A stretch of 64,000 bases of DNA. It comes from Microcystis wesenbergii FACHB-1317 (GTDB taxonomy: Bacteria; Cyanobacteriota; Cyanobacteriia; Cyanobacteriales; Microcystaceae). Under the pieces are notes generated by a model. It was not told the origin of the DNA. It saw nothing but the letters and a program-made list of their open reading frames with translations, and searched no databases. The position numbers and the translations under genes were made by a program. Below, piece after piece: positions 9,412-19,798 of this stretch. The stretch is taken from the NCBI RefSeq assembly GCF_014696875.1, contig NZ_JACJQV010000156.1, positions 22,417 to 86,416 of the forward strand, written 5' to 3'. Each line of letters opens with the position of its first letter. Within the stretch, counting starts at the first letter, position 1.

Positions 9412-10113
9412 ATGAAGTTTGGTTCTGTGGACAAAATTCGTACTGTTTCCGATAGTAAGCGTGATTTTTATACTCGCCACACCCGCCCCATCAATTCGGT
9501 ATATCGGCGCGTGGTTGAGGAATTATTAGTCGAGATGCACCTGCTCTCCGTTAATGTAGATTTCCATTATGATCCAATTTATGCCCTTGGTGTGGTTACT
9601 TCTTTCGAGAAGTTCATGGAAGGCTATCGTCCGGGGGAGGATAAACCGAATATTTTTAATGCTTTGTGCCAAGCGGTTAACGGTAATTCCGAAGTCTATC
9701 GTCGCGATGCCGAAAATATGATCGCTATTGCCAAAGAAACTAATATTGATTCCTTGCTCTCCCAACTGCAAAACCCTGCTCTGGGTGTTAACAATCAGTT
9801 GTTTGATAGTCTAGTTTCGGTTATCAACGCGCCTAAGTTTAAGTATAGTCGCCTGTTTGCCATCGGTCTTTATACTATTTTAGCGGAAGCACAACCGGAC
9901 ATGATCAAGGAAAAAGAAAAACGCGAACCAATTTTGCAAAAATTCTCAGAAATTCTGCATCTCTCCAGCGAGAAACTGCAAAAAGACCTCGATGTTTATC
10001 GCGGTAATCTCGATAAAATGGATCAGCTGCTCAAGGTTATCGAAGATGCTCTAGAAGCAGAAAAGAAAAAACGTCAACAAAAAGAACAGGAAAAACAAAC
10101 TACCCCGCAATAA
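9412..10113 (+). CDS. psb29: Psb29/Thf1 photosystem II biogenesis protein
   Basis: The 233-residue protein contains the hallmark RTVSDSKRDFY segment and HTRPINSVYRRVVEELLVEM, diagnostic of Psb29 (Psp29, Thf1). The C-terminus is a charged coiled coil (ALEAEKKKRQQKEQEK). In cyanobacteria and plastids it supports PSII assembly or repair and stabilises FtsH protease complexes. Start is ATG 9412, though an in-frame GTG at 9427 would give an N-terminus closer to many homologs. It is divergent from smpB. Confidence 0.92.
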   Translation: MKFGSVDKIRTVSDSKRDFYTRHTRPINSVYRRVVEELLVEMHLLSVNVDFHYDPIYALGVVTSFEKFMEGYRPGEDKPNIFNALCQAVNGNSEVYRRDAENMIAIAKETNIDSLLSQLQNPALGVNNQLFDSLVSVINAPKFKYSRLFAIGLYTILAEAQPDMIKEKEKREPILQKFSEILHLSSEKLQKDLDVYRGNLDKMDQLLKVIEDALEAEKKKRQQKEQEKQTTPQ

Positions 10114-10250
10114 AGGCTCTCAACCGGAAATTACCGCGTGCAGACAAGGGAATAGGGAACAGAAAAAGGATTAAATCGGCTCTCTTTCTTTACTGTTCCT
10201 TCTGACCTCGTTCTAAAATTAAGATCGGCAACCCTTAATATTTATCTCCC

Positions 10251-11387
10251 GTGACTAACTCCTCCATCACCGCACCCGTAACCGATATTTTGGCAAAAGC
10301 GCGGTCAGGGGCGGATTTATCGGCAAAAGAAGCGATTATCTTGCTAGAAACTACCGATAACCGTTTAATTGCCCGGATTCGGGAAACCGCCGACTTTTTG
10401 CGTCGTCAACAGGCAGGAGATACCGTCACCTACGTTATCAATCGCAATATTAATTTTAGTAACATTTGTGAGCAGCATTGCAGTTTTTGTGCATTCAGAC
10501 GCGATGAAAATGAAGAGGGGGCCTTCTGGCTTAATTTAGAGGAAATTATCGCTAAAGCGACGGATGCTGTCCATCGTGGGGCCACAGAAATTTGTATGCA
10601 GGGAGGATTAAACCCAAAAGCGAAGATTAAGGGCAATTCCTTAGACTATTACCTCGAAATTGTTAAAAACCTGAAACAAGCTTTTCCTGACCTGCATTTA
10701 CACGCTTTTTCGCCCCAAGAAGTCCAATTTATCGCTAGGGAAGACGGTTTAAGTTACGAAAAAGTTATCGCTTCCCTGCAAGAAGCAGGAGTCAATTCTC
10801 TGCCGGGGACGGCTGCCGAGGTGTTGGTGGATGAGGTAAGACGGGTAATTTGTCCAGAAAAAATCGATGCCGCCACTTGGTTAGAAATAGTCGGTATTGC
10901 TCATCGCTTGGGGTTACATACCACCAGTACCATGCTCTGCGGTCATATTGAAACCCCTAGCCAACAGGTGCAGCACCTCGAAAAAATTAGAAAACAGCAA
11001 GAAATCGCCCTAGAAAATAATTATCCGGCTAAAATCACCGAATTTATTTTATTGCCTTTTGTGGGACAATCGGCCCCCAAACCCCTGAGAAATCGAGTCG
11101 GACGAGATCAACCAATTTTAGCCGATACATTAAAATTAACAGCAGTGGCGCGGATTTATCTGGGCAATAGCATTAAAAATCATCAACCCAGTTGGGTAAA
11201 ATTGGGCTTACAGGGGGCGACAGAAGCCTTAAACTGGGGTTGCAACGATCTCGGTGGCACTCTCATGGAAGAACATATTACCACTATGGCTGGGGCTGTG
11301 GGCGGCACTTGTTTGACCGTCGAGGAATTAGCAACGGCGATTAAATCCCTCGATCGCCCCGCCCGTCAACGGGGTACAATCTATTAA
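10251..11387 (+). CDS. cofH: FO synthase subunit 2 (radical SAM, CofH)
   Basis: The 378-residue radical SAM protein has the cluster motif [10 protein letters not shown] (CX3CX2C). With CofG it makes 7,8-didemethyl-8-hydroxy-5-deazariboflavin (FO) from tyrosine and a ribityl-pyrimidine. In cyanobacteria FO is the antenna chromophore of deazaflavin-type photolyases rather than a precursor of F420 for methanogenesis. The C-terminal [14 protein letters not shown] motif fits the CofH/MqnC group. Translation starts at GTG 10251. CofG and photolyase are not in this window. Confidence 0.88.
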   Translation: MTNSSITAPVTDILAKARSGADLSAKEAIILLETTDNRLIARIRETADFLRRQQAGDTVTYVINRNINFSNICEQHCSFCAFRRDENEEGAFWLNLEEIIAKATDAVHRGATEICMQGGLNPKAKIKGNSLDYYLEIVKNLKQAFPDLHLHAFSPQEVQFIAREDGLSYEKVIASLQEAGVNSLPGTAAEVLVDEVRRVICPEKIDAATWLEIVGIAHRLGLHTTSTMLCGHIETPSQQVQHLEKIRKQQEIALENNYPAKITEFILLPFVGQSAPKPLRNRVGRDQPILADTLKLTAVARIYLGNSIKNHQPSWVKLGLQGATEALNWGCNDLGGTLMEEHITTMAGAVGGTCLTVEELATAIKSLDRPARQRGTIY

Positions 11388-11408
11388 CTAGGGTTGGCTG
11401 AACTAACT

Positions 11409-12434
11409 TTAATCAAGCCCAACAATCTCTCCCTTGCCGGCAATCACTTCGCCGATTTGGTAGGCATTAATCCCAGAGGATTGTAGTTGATTAATAGTCA
11501 ATTGCGCCAGATCTGATGGGACAATGATCACAAAACCGATACCCATATTGAAAGTATTAAACATGGCTTCGGGATTAACCGAACCCATCTGGGCTAACCA
11601 GTGAAAAATTGGCAAAACTGGCCAACTTTCGCGGTAAATCCGCACAGACTGCCCTTTACCCAAGCAGCGGGGCAAATTTTCCGGGATGCCACCCCCAGTA
11701 ATGTGGGCCATGGCGTGAATATCTAACCCAGAGCGTAGCAGTTCTAGCACAGGTTTAACATAAAGTCTAGTGGGAGTTAACAAAACTTCACCTAAGCTAG
11801 AGCCGGCTAAAATTGCGGGGCAATCTTGCCAATTTAAGCCCTGGGTGTCGATAATCTTACGAACAAGACTAAAACCGTTACTGTGAACCCCACTACTGCC
11901 TAAACCGATAGCCACATCGCCGATTTGCACCTTACTGCCGTCGAGTAATTGACTTTTTTCGACAATACCGACGCAAAAACCCGCCAAATCGTACTCTCCC
12001 GCCGAATAAAACCCCGGCATCTCCGCCGTTTCCCCTCCCAAAAGAGTACAACCACTATCACGACAGGCCCTAGCGATTCCCGATACCACCGCCGCTAACT
12101 GTGACGCTTCCAGTTTACCGGTGGCGAGATAATCCAAGAAAAATAAAGGTTCAGCCCCAGAGGTTAGGACATCGTTGACGCACATGGCCACGAGGTCAAT
12201 TCCCACCGTATCATGACAATTGAGACTATGGGCAATTTTCAGCTTGGTTCCTACACCATCAGTTCCCGATACTAACACCGGTTGCTGATAACCGGAAGGT
12301 AACTGAAAATACCCCCCAAAACCGCCTAAACCGCCGATAACTTCGGGACGGAAGGTACTTTCCACATTTTGGCGAATTTTCTCGACAAAAGCGCGTCCCG
12401 CTTCCACATCCACGCCCGCTTCTTTATAATCCAT
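11409..12434 (-). CDS. purM: phosphoribosylformylglycinamidine cyclo-ligase (AIR synthase)
   Basis: It closes the imidazole ring in purine synthesis (FGAM plus ATP to AIR). The N-terminal [13 protein letters not shown], the [10 protein letters not shown] region and [13 protein letters not shown] (nucleotide-binding glycine-rich segment) followed by [11 protein letters not shown] are characteristic. From ATG 12434 it is 341 residues, the normal length. A TTG at 12459-12461 would add nine non-conserved residues and is less likely. It is convergent with cofH, with about 20 bases between the stops. Confidence 0.93.
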   Translation of the reverse strand: MDYKEAGVDVEAGRAFVEKIRQNVESTFRPEVIGGLGGFGGYFQLPSGYQQPVLVSGTDGVGTKLKIAHSLNCHDTVGIDLVAMCVNDVLTSGAEPLFFLDYLATGKLEASQLAAVVSGIARACRDSGCTLLGGETAEMPGFYSAGEYDLAGFCVGIVEKSQLLDGSKVQIGDVAIGLGSSGVHSNGFSLVRKIIDTQGLNWQDCPAILAGSSLGEVLLTPTRLYVKPVLELLRSGLDIHAMAHITGGGIPENLPRCLGKGQSVRIYRESWPVLPIFHWLAQMGSVNPEAMFNTFNMGIGFVIIVPSDLAQLTINQLQSSGINAYQIGEVIAGKGEIVGLD

Positions 12435-12693
12435 GCCCAATTGACCGATTGTATCTCTCAAATTTTACCCAGATTTCGGTCCCATGGGAATTATGAATTA
12501 TGAATTATGAATTGGGAAGTGGGGAGGAAAGGGTGCGCGAGACGGCCAAAATTGCTGCTTTGACTCGAAGGTGACAATCCGTCGTAACGCAGCACCTATG
12601 ATCGACTCATCGACTAAGTAGCTGGTTACAATTAAAGATAAAATACAAAGAATCAGAAGTCTGCGCCACTATCTAACAATTAATTGAGATTGC

Positions 12694-12921
12694 TTAATTA
12701 GGGTTTGCTGAAAAAGTACGGGCGAAGCATTCGGATAGAAAATCTACGGTTTCACCGATAGGTTATTACCCGAATGCTTCGCCCCTACAGGACGCAATCG
12801 CCGCTCAAGATGCCAGGTTTTGAAGCACGATTATCTCAAAATCTTGCACCTGTTTCGCAAGAAAAGCCACAAAACTCTTACCTTGCCTACATTTCACATT
12901 TATTCAGCAAGCCCTAATTAA
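12694..12921. mobile_element. 228-bp MITE with 19-bp terminal inverted repeats and an inner hairpin
   Basis: Left end TTAATTAGGGTTTGCTGAA (12694-12712) and right end TTCAGCAAGCCCTAATTAA (12903-12921) are inverted repeats with one mismatch. Inside, GGGCGAAGCATTCGG (12720-12734) pairs exactly with CCGAATGCTTCGCCC (12770-12784). Related inner hairpins occur at 42639 and 42786, and the right end recurs alone at 29877-29895. There is no transposase. It ends 16 bases before a small membrane-protein gene. Confidence 0.75.
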
Positions 12922-12937
12922 TTAGGAGTTTAGCAAA

Positions 12938-13228
12938 ATGTCTAACGAAACGGTCACTTATTCCCTTGAGGCTGTCTTGACAAGGATTGAGGGGAAAATC
13001 GACTTTTTACAAAGAGATGTCAACGAGCGTTTAAACAAGCTAGAGATAGGACAATCAGAATTAAGAGGGGACATTAAAGCTTTAGATGAGCGACTAACCG
13101 CAGAAATTAAAGGGTTAACTGCAAGAGTCGCTGATCAGGAATTTACCAATCGGGGGATTCTGATAGCTTTGGTTGTTGCCATTTTAGGAGGAGCGGCCAA
13201 AATTTTTGGTTTTCTCCCCAATCCTTGA
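12938..13228 (+). CDS. small coiled-coil protein with C-terminal membrane segment (MSNETV family, copy 1)
   Basis: This 96-residue protein starts MSNETVTYSLEAVL, continues as a charged heptad-like helix (RIEGKIDFLQRDVNERLNKLE and onward) and ends in one hydrophobic span (about residues 71-92) with tail FLPNP. I do not know its function. The layout (coiled coil plus C-terminal anchor) resembles small phage-type XhlA or DUF1640-like proteins, but that is only an architectural likeness. Close paralogs lie at 29537, 29923 and 30303, a dead one at 30635 and a distant one at 42299. The ribosome site is AGGAGTTTAGCAAA before ATG, right after a MITE. Confidence 0.7.
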   Translation: MSNETVTYSLEAVLTRIEGKIDFLQRDVNERLNKLEIGQSELRGDIKALDERLTAEIKGLTARVADQEFTNRGILIALVVAILGGAAKIFGFLPNP

Positions 13229-13312
13229 CAGCGATCGCATTATGTTTGAGGAAATTAACGCCCAATTGAAACGGCTAAAAAATTAAACTACAAAGATCGA
13301 GTGTCTTTTCTG

Positions 13313-14044
13313 TCAATCTTCTTGGGGATATTTTTCCCAAAGATCTGTGATTTGGCGAAGACTTTGGAAGTTGCCATTACCGAGGATCAAATGATCTAGG
13401 AGAGGAATGGCTAGATAGGTAGCTCCCTGTAATAATTGTTCTGTGAGTAAAATATCGTCTTGACTAGGCGCAAGTGACCCAGTGGGGTGATTATGGGCGA
13501 TAATTAACTTAGTAGCTGATTGTTTAACTACTTCTCGAAAGATTTCTCGCGGATGTACCAGTGTTTCCGTGGCTGTGCCGATAGTAATCACTTTTAGTGC
13601 GATTAACTGATTTTTGACATCGAGTAAAATAACTGCGAAACGTTCCTGAGACTGATACATTAGTTCGTGGCCAAGGATAGCGGCAGCGGTATCGGGACTA
13701 TCGATGACCATTTTTTCCGTCGGTCGTCGTTGAAAAGCTCGTTTTCCCAATTCGATCGCCGCTAGAATAGTAGTGGCCTTAGCCGGTCCAATGCCATGAA
13801 TAGCGGTTAATTCTTGGGGGTGAATATCCCTCAAAACGTCCAAAGGATCCCGGCGATATTTACTCAATTCGTTGAGAATATGCTGTCCTAAACCCACCGC
13901 GGAGAGTTTCCCCTTACCCTGACCTGTAGCTAGTAAAATCGCTAATAATTCGGCGTTACTGAGGTTTTTCGCCCCGACACTGATTAAACGTTCCCTTGGT
14001 CTTTCACTGACGGGAATATCGGCAATTCTTAAGCTGTAGGTCAT
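13313..14044 (-). CDS. radC: RadC family JAB/MPN-domain protein
   Basis: The 243-residue protein has an N-terminal helix-hairpin-helix region ([19 protein letters not shown]) and a C-terminal JAB1/MPN metalloprotease-like domain with the zinc motif [14 protein letters not shown] (HxHx7Sx2D). RadC was named after a DNA repair mutant. Its real role is unclear and a DNA repair or recombination function is not proven. Length and motifs are intact. Confidence 0.9.
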   Translation of the reverse strand: MTYSLRIADIPVSERPRERLISVGAKNLSNAELLAILLATGQGKGKLSAVGLGQHILNELSKYRRDPLDVLRDIHPQELTAIHGIGPAKATTILAAIELGKRAFQRRPTEKMVIDSPDTAAAILGHELMYQSQERFAVILLDVKNQLIALKVITIGTATETLVHPREIFREVVKQSATKLIIAHNHPTGSLAPSQDDILLTEQLLQGATYLAIPLLDHLILGNGNFQSLRQITDLWEKYPQED

Positions 14045-14137
14045 GGAAGTGGCAAGCTACCGCGATAAAATTCCATCATACAATTTTAGCCAGTGCCTAG
14101 AGGGATTTTGCGGGTAAATCAAGGGGAAAAATTATCC

Positions 14138-15325
14138 TTAATGATAGCGAATTCCCGCATCTTCGAGGCGCTGTAAAGCTTCCCCTAATCGCGGCATATC
14201 GGCGATTAAACTGACGCGCACATAACCTTCCCCTCCCTCTCCAAAAGCATTGCCCGGAGTGACAACGACACCAGTTTTTTGCAAAACAGTAAGGGCGAAA
14301 TCCGTGGAAGTCATGCCGACGCTACAGGGAACCCAGAGATACATTGTCGCCTTAGAGGGGGGAATATCCCAACCTAATTGCCCCAAACCTTTGATTAAAA
14401 AATCTCGTCGCTGTCGGTATCTTTCCTGTACTTGTTTGACGTATTCATCCGGCAGTTGTAGGGCGGTTTCGGCCGCCTTTTGGATGACGGAAAAGATGCC
14501 ATAATCGAGATTGGTTTTCAGGGTGCGTAACCCTTGAATAATATCGGAATTGCCCACGACAAAACCGACGCGCCACCCGGCCATATTATAGGTTTTCGAG
14601 AGGGTATGAAATTCCACACTAATCTCTTTTGCCCCCGGAATTTCTAATAAACTGGTGGGCTGATAACCATCAAAACTTAATTCAGCATAACAGAGATCAT
14701 GGACGAGCATAATCTCATATTGCTGGGCCCAAGCAACGATTTTTTCAAAAAATTCCAGGGGGGCAACGGCGGCGGTGGGGTTACTGGGATAGTTAAAATA
14801 GAGGATTTTCGCCTGTTTAGCCACATCTTCGGGGATAGAATCGATATCTATCAGCCAATCCTGTTCCGCTTTTAAAATGATCGGGTATAGCGTCGCCCCG
14901 GCAATCAAAGGACCGCGAAAATGGGCGGGATAGGCGGGACTGGGAACTAAGACCACATCGCCGGGGTTAACATAAGCTAGGGCCAGGTGAGATAGGCCCT
15001 CTTTGGAACCTAGCAGGGGTAAAGCTTCGTTATCGGGATTGAGTTCCACACCATAACAGCGATCATACCATTTAGCGATCGCCTCTCGGAAACTGGCGGT
15101 TCCTTCAAAGGGGGGATAACCGTGAAATTGGGGGGTTTCAAAAGCTTGAATGGCCGCTTCGATAACTGGACGCGGGGCAGGACCGTCCGGGTTGCCCATA
15201 CCTAAATCGATTAAATCTAGTCCTTCTTTGCGGGCTAAGGCTTTTAATTCATCCAAGCGGGCGAAAACGTAGGGGGGTAAGGCACTTAATCGCTTGGCGC
15301 GGCTATTCGTCCAATTTACACTCAT
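14138..15325 (-). CDS. class I/II PLP aminotransferase (aspartate/LL-DAP aminotransferase-like)
   Basis: The 395-residue fold-type I aminotransferase shows the substrate loop LGMGNPDGPAP, the PLP-binding YFNYPSNPTAA, the PLP lysine in HTLSKTYNMAGWRVG and the C-terminal arginine region GYVRVSLI. Closest in feel are cyanobacterial proteins annotated as aspartate or LL-diaminopimelate aminotransferase and the AlaC group. The substrate cannot be decided from sequence alone. Confidence 0.85.
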   Translation of the reverse strand: MSVNWTNSRAKRLSALPPYVFARLDELKALARKEGLDLIDLGMGNPDGPAPRPVIEAAIQAFETPQFHGYPPFEGTASFREAIAKWYDRCYGVELNPDNEALPLLGSKEGLSHLALAYVNPGDVVLVPSPAYPAHFRGPLIAGATLYPIILKAEQDWLIDIDSIPEDVAKQAKILYFNYPSNPTAAVAPLEFFEKIVAWAQQYEIMLVHDLCYAELSFDGYQPTSLLEIPGAKEISVEFHTLSKTYNMAGWRVGFVVGNSDIIQGLRTLKTNLDYGIFSVIQKAAETALQLPDEYVKQVQERYRQRRDFLIKGLGQLGWDIPPSKATMYLWVPCSVGMTSTDFALTVLQKTGVVVTPGNAFGEGGEGYVRVSLIADMPRLGEALQRLEDAGIRYH

Positions 15326-15686
15326 TACTTCTTGGCTTACTGATCGAGGTAATCTACCATTATGGCACGAGTGTATGGCTAATTTAGCAGTTAAGCTGTT
15401 CGTAATTTAAATTGCTTGTTGAGATGATGCAAGAGGCAAGAGGCAACCCCCCCTTGCCCCCCCGACGTCGGGGGGGTTGGGGGGGTGGGCTAATCTTAAG
15501 AATAGGCGCTTTAAATGCGTCTTAGCTTATTCCTAGAATTGCCCGACACCAGAGATGGAGGGACAAACTAAGGTAATCTGATTAACAGAGGCCCAAAATT
15601 ACTGATTAGCCCCAGCATTACCCCCATTTTTCGCCATTAGCGGCCGGTAAGTCCTCACTCCTCACTCCTCAATTCTTTTGTAAAAT
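15326..15686. other. intergenic gap with a C7/G7 palindrome
   Basis: The only notable structure is at 15447-15485: C7-TTG-C7-GACGTC-G7-TT-G7, whose core (15457-15476) is a perfect 20-bp palindrome. No gene, tRNA or terminator T-run is attached. The rest includes the probable promoter region of glcE. Confidence 0.6.
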
Positions 15687-16973
15687 ATGACTGCAATTGC
15701 TGCCCAGATAACTTCTATTTTACCCGCCGACACGACGGTTATTGCCTGGCCACAAGTGCCAAAAGAGGAACAAGAAAGATTATCAAGGGCAATTAGGGGC
15801 AAAAGTCCTGAAATTATAGTCTATCCCGCTAATACGGCCGCTTTAGCCTCTCTGGTGCGTTTTGCCAACGAAAATCGTCTGTCTTTATTGGCCTACGGTC
15901 AAGGCAGTAAATTAGATTGGGGTGGATTAGTCGAGTCGCCCGATATTTTAGTCAGTACCCAAAATCTCAACCGGATTATTGACCATGCTAGGGGAGATTT
16001 AACTATAACCGTGGAAGCTGGGCTTAAACTAGCGGATTTACAGGCTTTTTTGGCTCCTAGCGGTCAATTTCTTCCTCTTGATCCCAGTTATGCCGATAAT
16101 GCCACGATTGGCGGTATTATGGCCACGGCCGACGCGGGAACATGGCGGCAAAGATACGGTGGAGTCCGGGATCTGATCCTAGGATTCTCCTTTATCCGTC
16201 ACGATGGCGAGATTGCTAAAGCTGGAGGGCGTGTGGTCAAAAATGTGGCGGGATACGACATGATGAAGCTATTTACGGGTTCCTACGGCACTTTAGGGAT
16301 TATCGATCAGATTACCCTGCGACTGTATCCCGAAACCGCTAACTCAGAAACCCTGATCATCACTGGAAATAGCGAAAATATTAGCAAATTGAGTCAAGTT
16401 ATTCGGCAATCAGCCTTAACTCCCACCGTGGCTGAATGTTTAAACCCAGGGATGACGCAAGCACTAGGATTAGGGGAAAAAGTCGCTTTACTGCTGCGTT
16501 TTCAAAGCATTCCCGAAAGTATTAGTGAACAATCGCAACAGGTGAGTTATTTGGGACAACAGTTAGATTGTCAGACTAATTATTATCGGGATGAGGAAGA
16601 AATTTCTCTAGGGCAAAGATACCGAAAAACAATCGATAATTATGACCAAGAGGGCAATTTTTTCGGCAAAATAGGATTATTACCCAGCAGTTTAGCTCTA
16701 GTGATCGACCAAATTAACGGACTAGCCTCGATTAATATTAGTAGTGGGGTGGGTAAAGTTATCTTAAAATCGGAGGAAAATCTTGACAAAATTCGCTCTT
16801 TATGCAGCACCCATCAGGGTTATTTAACGGTGTTAACTGCGCCGCCATCGCTAAAAGAAAAAATTGAACCTTGGGGTTATACAGGTAATGCGATTACCAT
16901 GATGAAAACCCTAAAAACTAAATTCGATCCTCACGGTATTTTTAGTCCTGAACGCTTTCTTAACAAAATCTAA
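15687..16973 (+). CDS. glcE: glycolate dehydrogenase FAD-binding subunit
   Basis: This 428-residue protein of the FAD-linked oxidase/VAO family has the PP-loop region (LLAYGQGSKLDWGG), the FAD segment NATIGGIMATADAGTWRQRYGGVRD, and GGRVVKNVAGYDMMKLFTGS typical of GlcE. With GlcD and the Fe-S subunit GlcF it oxidises photorespiratory glycolate to glyoxylate and passes electrons to the membrane quinone pool. glcF follows after 9 bases, so the two are co-transcribed. GlcD is not in the window. Confidence 0.9.
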   Translation: MTAIAAQITSILPADTTVIAWPQVPKEEQERLSRAIRGKSPEIIVYPANTAALASLVRFANENRLSLLAYGQGSKLDWGGLVESPDILVSTQNLNRIIDHARGDLTITVEAGLKLADLQAFLAPSGQFLPLDPSYADNATIGGIMATADAGTWRQRYGGVRDLILGFSFIRHDGEIAKAGGRVVKNVAGYDMMKLFTGSYGTLGIIDQITLRLYPETANSETLIITGNSENISKLSQVIRQSALTPTVAECLNPGMTQALGLGEKVALLLRFQSIPESISEQSQQVSYLGQQLDCQTNYYRDEEEISLGQRYRKTIDNYDQEGNFFGKIGLLPSSLALVIDQINGLASINISSGVGKVILKSEENLDKIRSLCSTHQGYLTVLTAPPSLKEKIEPWGYTGNAITMMKTLKTKFDPHGIFSPERFLNKI

Positions 16974-16982
16974 TTAAAAATT

Positions 16983-18338
16983 ATGCAAACCTCCGAATCT
17001 TCCCTTAACTTTCAAGAATTAATCGACCAAAAAAATCAAGGATTTGACCCCAATAATCCCCCCGCTCAAGAATTAATCGATAGTTGTGTTCACTGTGGTT
17101 TTTGTCTATCTACCTGTCCCAGTTATCGAGTTATTGGCAAAGAAATGGACTCCCCTCGGGGTAGAATTTATCTGATGAATGCCATCAATAAAGGGGAAGC
17201 AGTTTTAGACGAAACCACTAGCCAACATTTTGATACTTGTTTAGGTTGTTTAGCCTGTGTTAGTACCTGTCCATCGGGAGTACAATACGATCAATTAATC
17301 GCCGCAGTTCGTCCGCAAGTGGAACGCAATCAACCCCGCAGTTTTAAAGATAAAATTATTCGTTTTCTCATTTTTAATCTCTTTCCCTATCCCGTCCGTC
17401 TCAGATTATTTTTACCCTTCCTCTGGTTATATCAAACCCTAGGATTACAAACCCTAGTCAGGAAATCGGGTATCTTAAAAATGCTCTTTCCCCGTCTAGC
17501 GGCCATGGAATCAATTCTACCAAAAATTACCCTAAATTCTCTGTTTAAAAACTATCCCGATGTTATTCCTTCCCAAACTGAAAAACGCTATCGGGTGGGG
17601 GTGGTTTTAGGTTGTGTGCAGCGCCTCTTTTTCTCGCCGGTAAATGAAGCAACAGTGCGGGTTTTAACTGCCAATGGTTGTGAAGTGGTTATCCCAAAAA
17701 CCCAGGGTTGTTGTGCCGCTTTACCCGCACACCAAGGACAGGAAAAACAAGCACAAAGTTTAGCCAGACAAATGATCGATAGTTTCGCAGCAAACGAGGT
17801 TGATTATATTATTATCAATGCGGCGGGTTGTGGTCATACTCTCAAGGAATATCATCATATTTTAGCCGATGATCCTGAATACAAAGATAAGGCTAAGGAG
17901 TTTGTGGCTAAAGTACGCGATGCCCAAGAATTTTTGGCAGCAGTGGGGTTAACTGCTGATTTATCGCCGATTACCGAGACAGAATTAACCCTAGTTTATC
18001 AAGATGCCTGTCATCTTTTACACGGACAAAAAATCTCGGTGCAGCCACGGCAATTATTGCAAAAAATCCCCAATATTAACTTAAAAGAACCTATCGATGC
18101 GGCCTTGTGTTGTGGCAGTGCTGGAGTTTATAATATGCTACAGCCAGATACTGCCGATGAATTAGGTCAGCAGAAAGTACGCAATTTATTAAATACTGGG
18201 GCTGCGGTGATTGCTTCTCCTAATCCGGGTTGTTCCCTACAAATTAAAAAACATCTACAATTACAGGGAAAAGATACACCCGTTATTCATCCTATCGAAT
18301 TATTAGATTATGCGATTCGCGGGCTGAAAATTGGCTAA
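16983..18338 (+). CDS. glcF: glycolate dehydrogenase iron-sulfur subunit
   Basis: The 451-residue protein carries two 4Fe-4S motifs, CVHCGFCLSTCP (about residues 35-46) and CLGCLACVSTCP (about 86-97), followed by two CCG domains (GCCAALPAHQG and CCGSAGVYN). These are the hallmarks of GlcF, which relays electrons from the flavin subunits. It is directly downstream of glcE. A separate HdrB-like CCG protein lies at 49697-50626. Confidence 0.92.
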   Translation: MQTSESSLNFQELIDQKNQGFDPNNPPAQELIDSCVHCGFCLSTCPSYRVIGKEMDSPRGRIYLMNAINKGEAVLDETTSQHFDTCLGCLACVSTCPSGVQYDQLIAAVRPQVERNQPRSFKDKIIRFLIFNLFPYPVRLRLFLPFLWLYQTLGLQTLVRKSGILKMLFPRLAAMESILPKITLNSLFKNYPDVIPSQTEKRYRVGVVLGCVQRLFFSPVNEATVRVLTANGCEVVIPKTQGCCAALPAHQGQEKQAQSLARQMIDSFAANEVDYIIINAAGCGHTLKEYHHILADDPEYKDKAKEFVAKVRDAQEFLAAVGLTADLSPITETELTLVYQDACHLLHGQKISVQPRQLLQKIPNINLKEPIDAALCCGSAGVYNMLQPDTADELGQQKVRNLLNTGAAVIASPNPGCSLQIKKHLQLQGKDTPVIHPIELLDYAIRGLKIG

Positions 18339-18479
18339 CTCCCACCATTTGAGTTGTGTTAGTGGTGTCAGGGAAGCAAAAGAAAACCCCACAGACAAAG
18401 ACCCTGTAATGATAGAATCGACAATGGCGACGGCTTGGCCATTAGTATTTTTTGCGTCGGACTAGCAGGAGATAAAAGC

Positions 18480-19778
18480 GTGACCTTTAAGATTGGTTTA
18501 CTCGGTTTCGGGGTTGTGGGGACGGGAACAGCGAAAATCCTCCTTGATCCTTTTGGTCGTCATCCCGTACTCAAAGAGATTACCATTGGACGAGTGGGAG
18601 TTAGATCCCTAGATAAACCGAGAGAAATCGAGCTTTCTCGCCAGCTGTTGACCACTGACCTAGAATCGATCGTTACTGACCCCGAAATTGATATTATTGT
18701 CGAATTATTGGGGGGTTTGGAACCAGCACGCTCTTTAATTCTCAAGGCAATCGCATCGGGAAAGCACGTTGTTACGGCAAATAAAGCGGTTATTGCCCGT
18801 TTTGGCGATGAAATCTACGCCAAGGCCAACGAAAAGGGGGTTTATGTCCTTCTAGAAGCGGCCGTGGGTGGTGGAATTCCCGTCATTAAACCCTTAAAAC
18901 AATCCCTCGGCGCTAATCGCATCAGCAGCATCATGGGAATTGTCAACGGCACAACTAACTATATTCTCACGGAAATGAGCCAAAAAGGGACAGATTTTAG
19001 CGAAGTTCTGGCTAAAGCTCAGGAATTAGGCTATGCAGAAGCGGATCCCACTGCGGACGTGGATGGATTCGACGCAGCCGATAAAATCGCCATTTTAGCC
19101 TCTCTGGGTTTTGGAGGTCGGGTAAAACGGGAAGATGTTTACTGTGAAGGTATCCGGCAAGTTAGTGCCGTCGATATCGCCTACGCTGATAGACTGGGAT
19201 TTGTGATTAAATTATTAGCGATCGCAAAAGATACGGTTAAGGAGGATTCCGATACTCTAGAGTTGCGGGTTCATCCGACCCTAGTACCGAAAACCCATCC
19301 CCTCGCTAATGCTAACGGAGTCTATAACGCTATTCTGGTCGAGGGGGAACCCTTGGGACAAGTGATGTTTTACGGACCCGGCGCCGGTGGCGGACCGACG
19401 GCCAGTGCGGTAGTATCGGATGTGATGAATATCGTCGGAATTTTAAAAAGTAGTGGCAAAACCAAGGAACTTGACCCGCTTTTAAGCTGTATTCATCAGC
19501 ATTATTGTCAAATCGCCCCGATGGAGGATTTATCGACCCGTTTTTATGCTCGTTTTCTCTGTCGCGATGTGCCGGGGGTAATCGGTCATTTAGGTATGGC
19601 TTTCGGCGACCATGGGGTTAGTCTAGAATCCGTGGTACAAATTGGGATTAGGGGTGATTTAGCCGAAATTGTCGTTGTCACCCACGATGTACGGGAGGGC
19701 AATTTCCGCAACGCTTTAGCAGCCATAGAGTCTTTAGAAGCTATTGACAGTATTCCTAGTATTCTCCGGGTTTTGTAA
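18480..19778 (+). CDS. hom: homoserine dehydrogenase
   Basis: It reduces aspartate semialdehyde to homoserine for threonine and methionine synthesis. The N-terminal Rossmann motif GLLGFGVVGTGTAK, the VTANKAVIARFGDE segment, the catalytic region YAEADPTADVDGFDAADK and a C-terminal ACT domain (from about residue 350, DVPGVIGHLGMAF) are present. GTG 18480 gives the usual 432 residues beginning MTFKIGLLG. A longer frame from 18435 adds an unconserved leader. The ACT domain implies threonine feedback. Confidence 0.92.
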   Translation: MTFKIGLLGFGVVGTGTAKILLDPFGRHPVLKEITIGRVGVRSLDKPREIELSRQLLTTDLESIVTDPEIDIIVELLGGLEPARSLILKAIASGKHVVTANKAVIARFGDEIYAKANEKGVYVLLEAAVGGGIPVIKPLKQSLGANRISSIMGIVNGTTNYILTEMSQKGTDFSEVLAKAQELGYAEADPTADVDGFDAADKIAILASLGFGGRVKREDVYCEGIRQVSAVDIAYADRLGFVIKLLAIAKDTVKEDSDTLELRVHPTLVPKTHPLANANGVYNAILVEGEPLGQVMFYGPGAGGGPTASAVVSDVMNIVGILKSSGKTKELDPLLSCIHQHYCQIAPMEDLSTRFYARFLCRDVPGVIGHLGMAFGDHGVSLESVVQIGIRGDLAEIVVVTHDVREGNFRNALAAIESLEAIDSIPSILRVL

Positions 19779-19798
19779 TTATAGAGATCACTTTTTTT

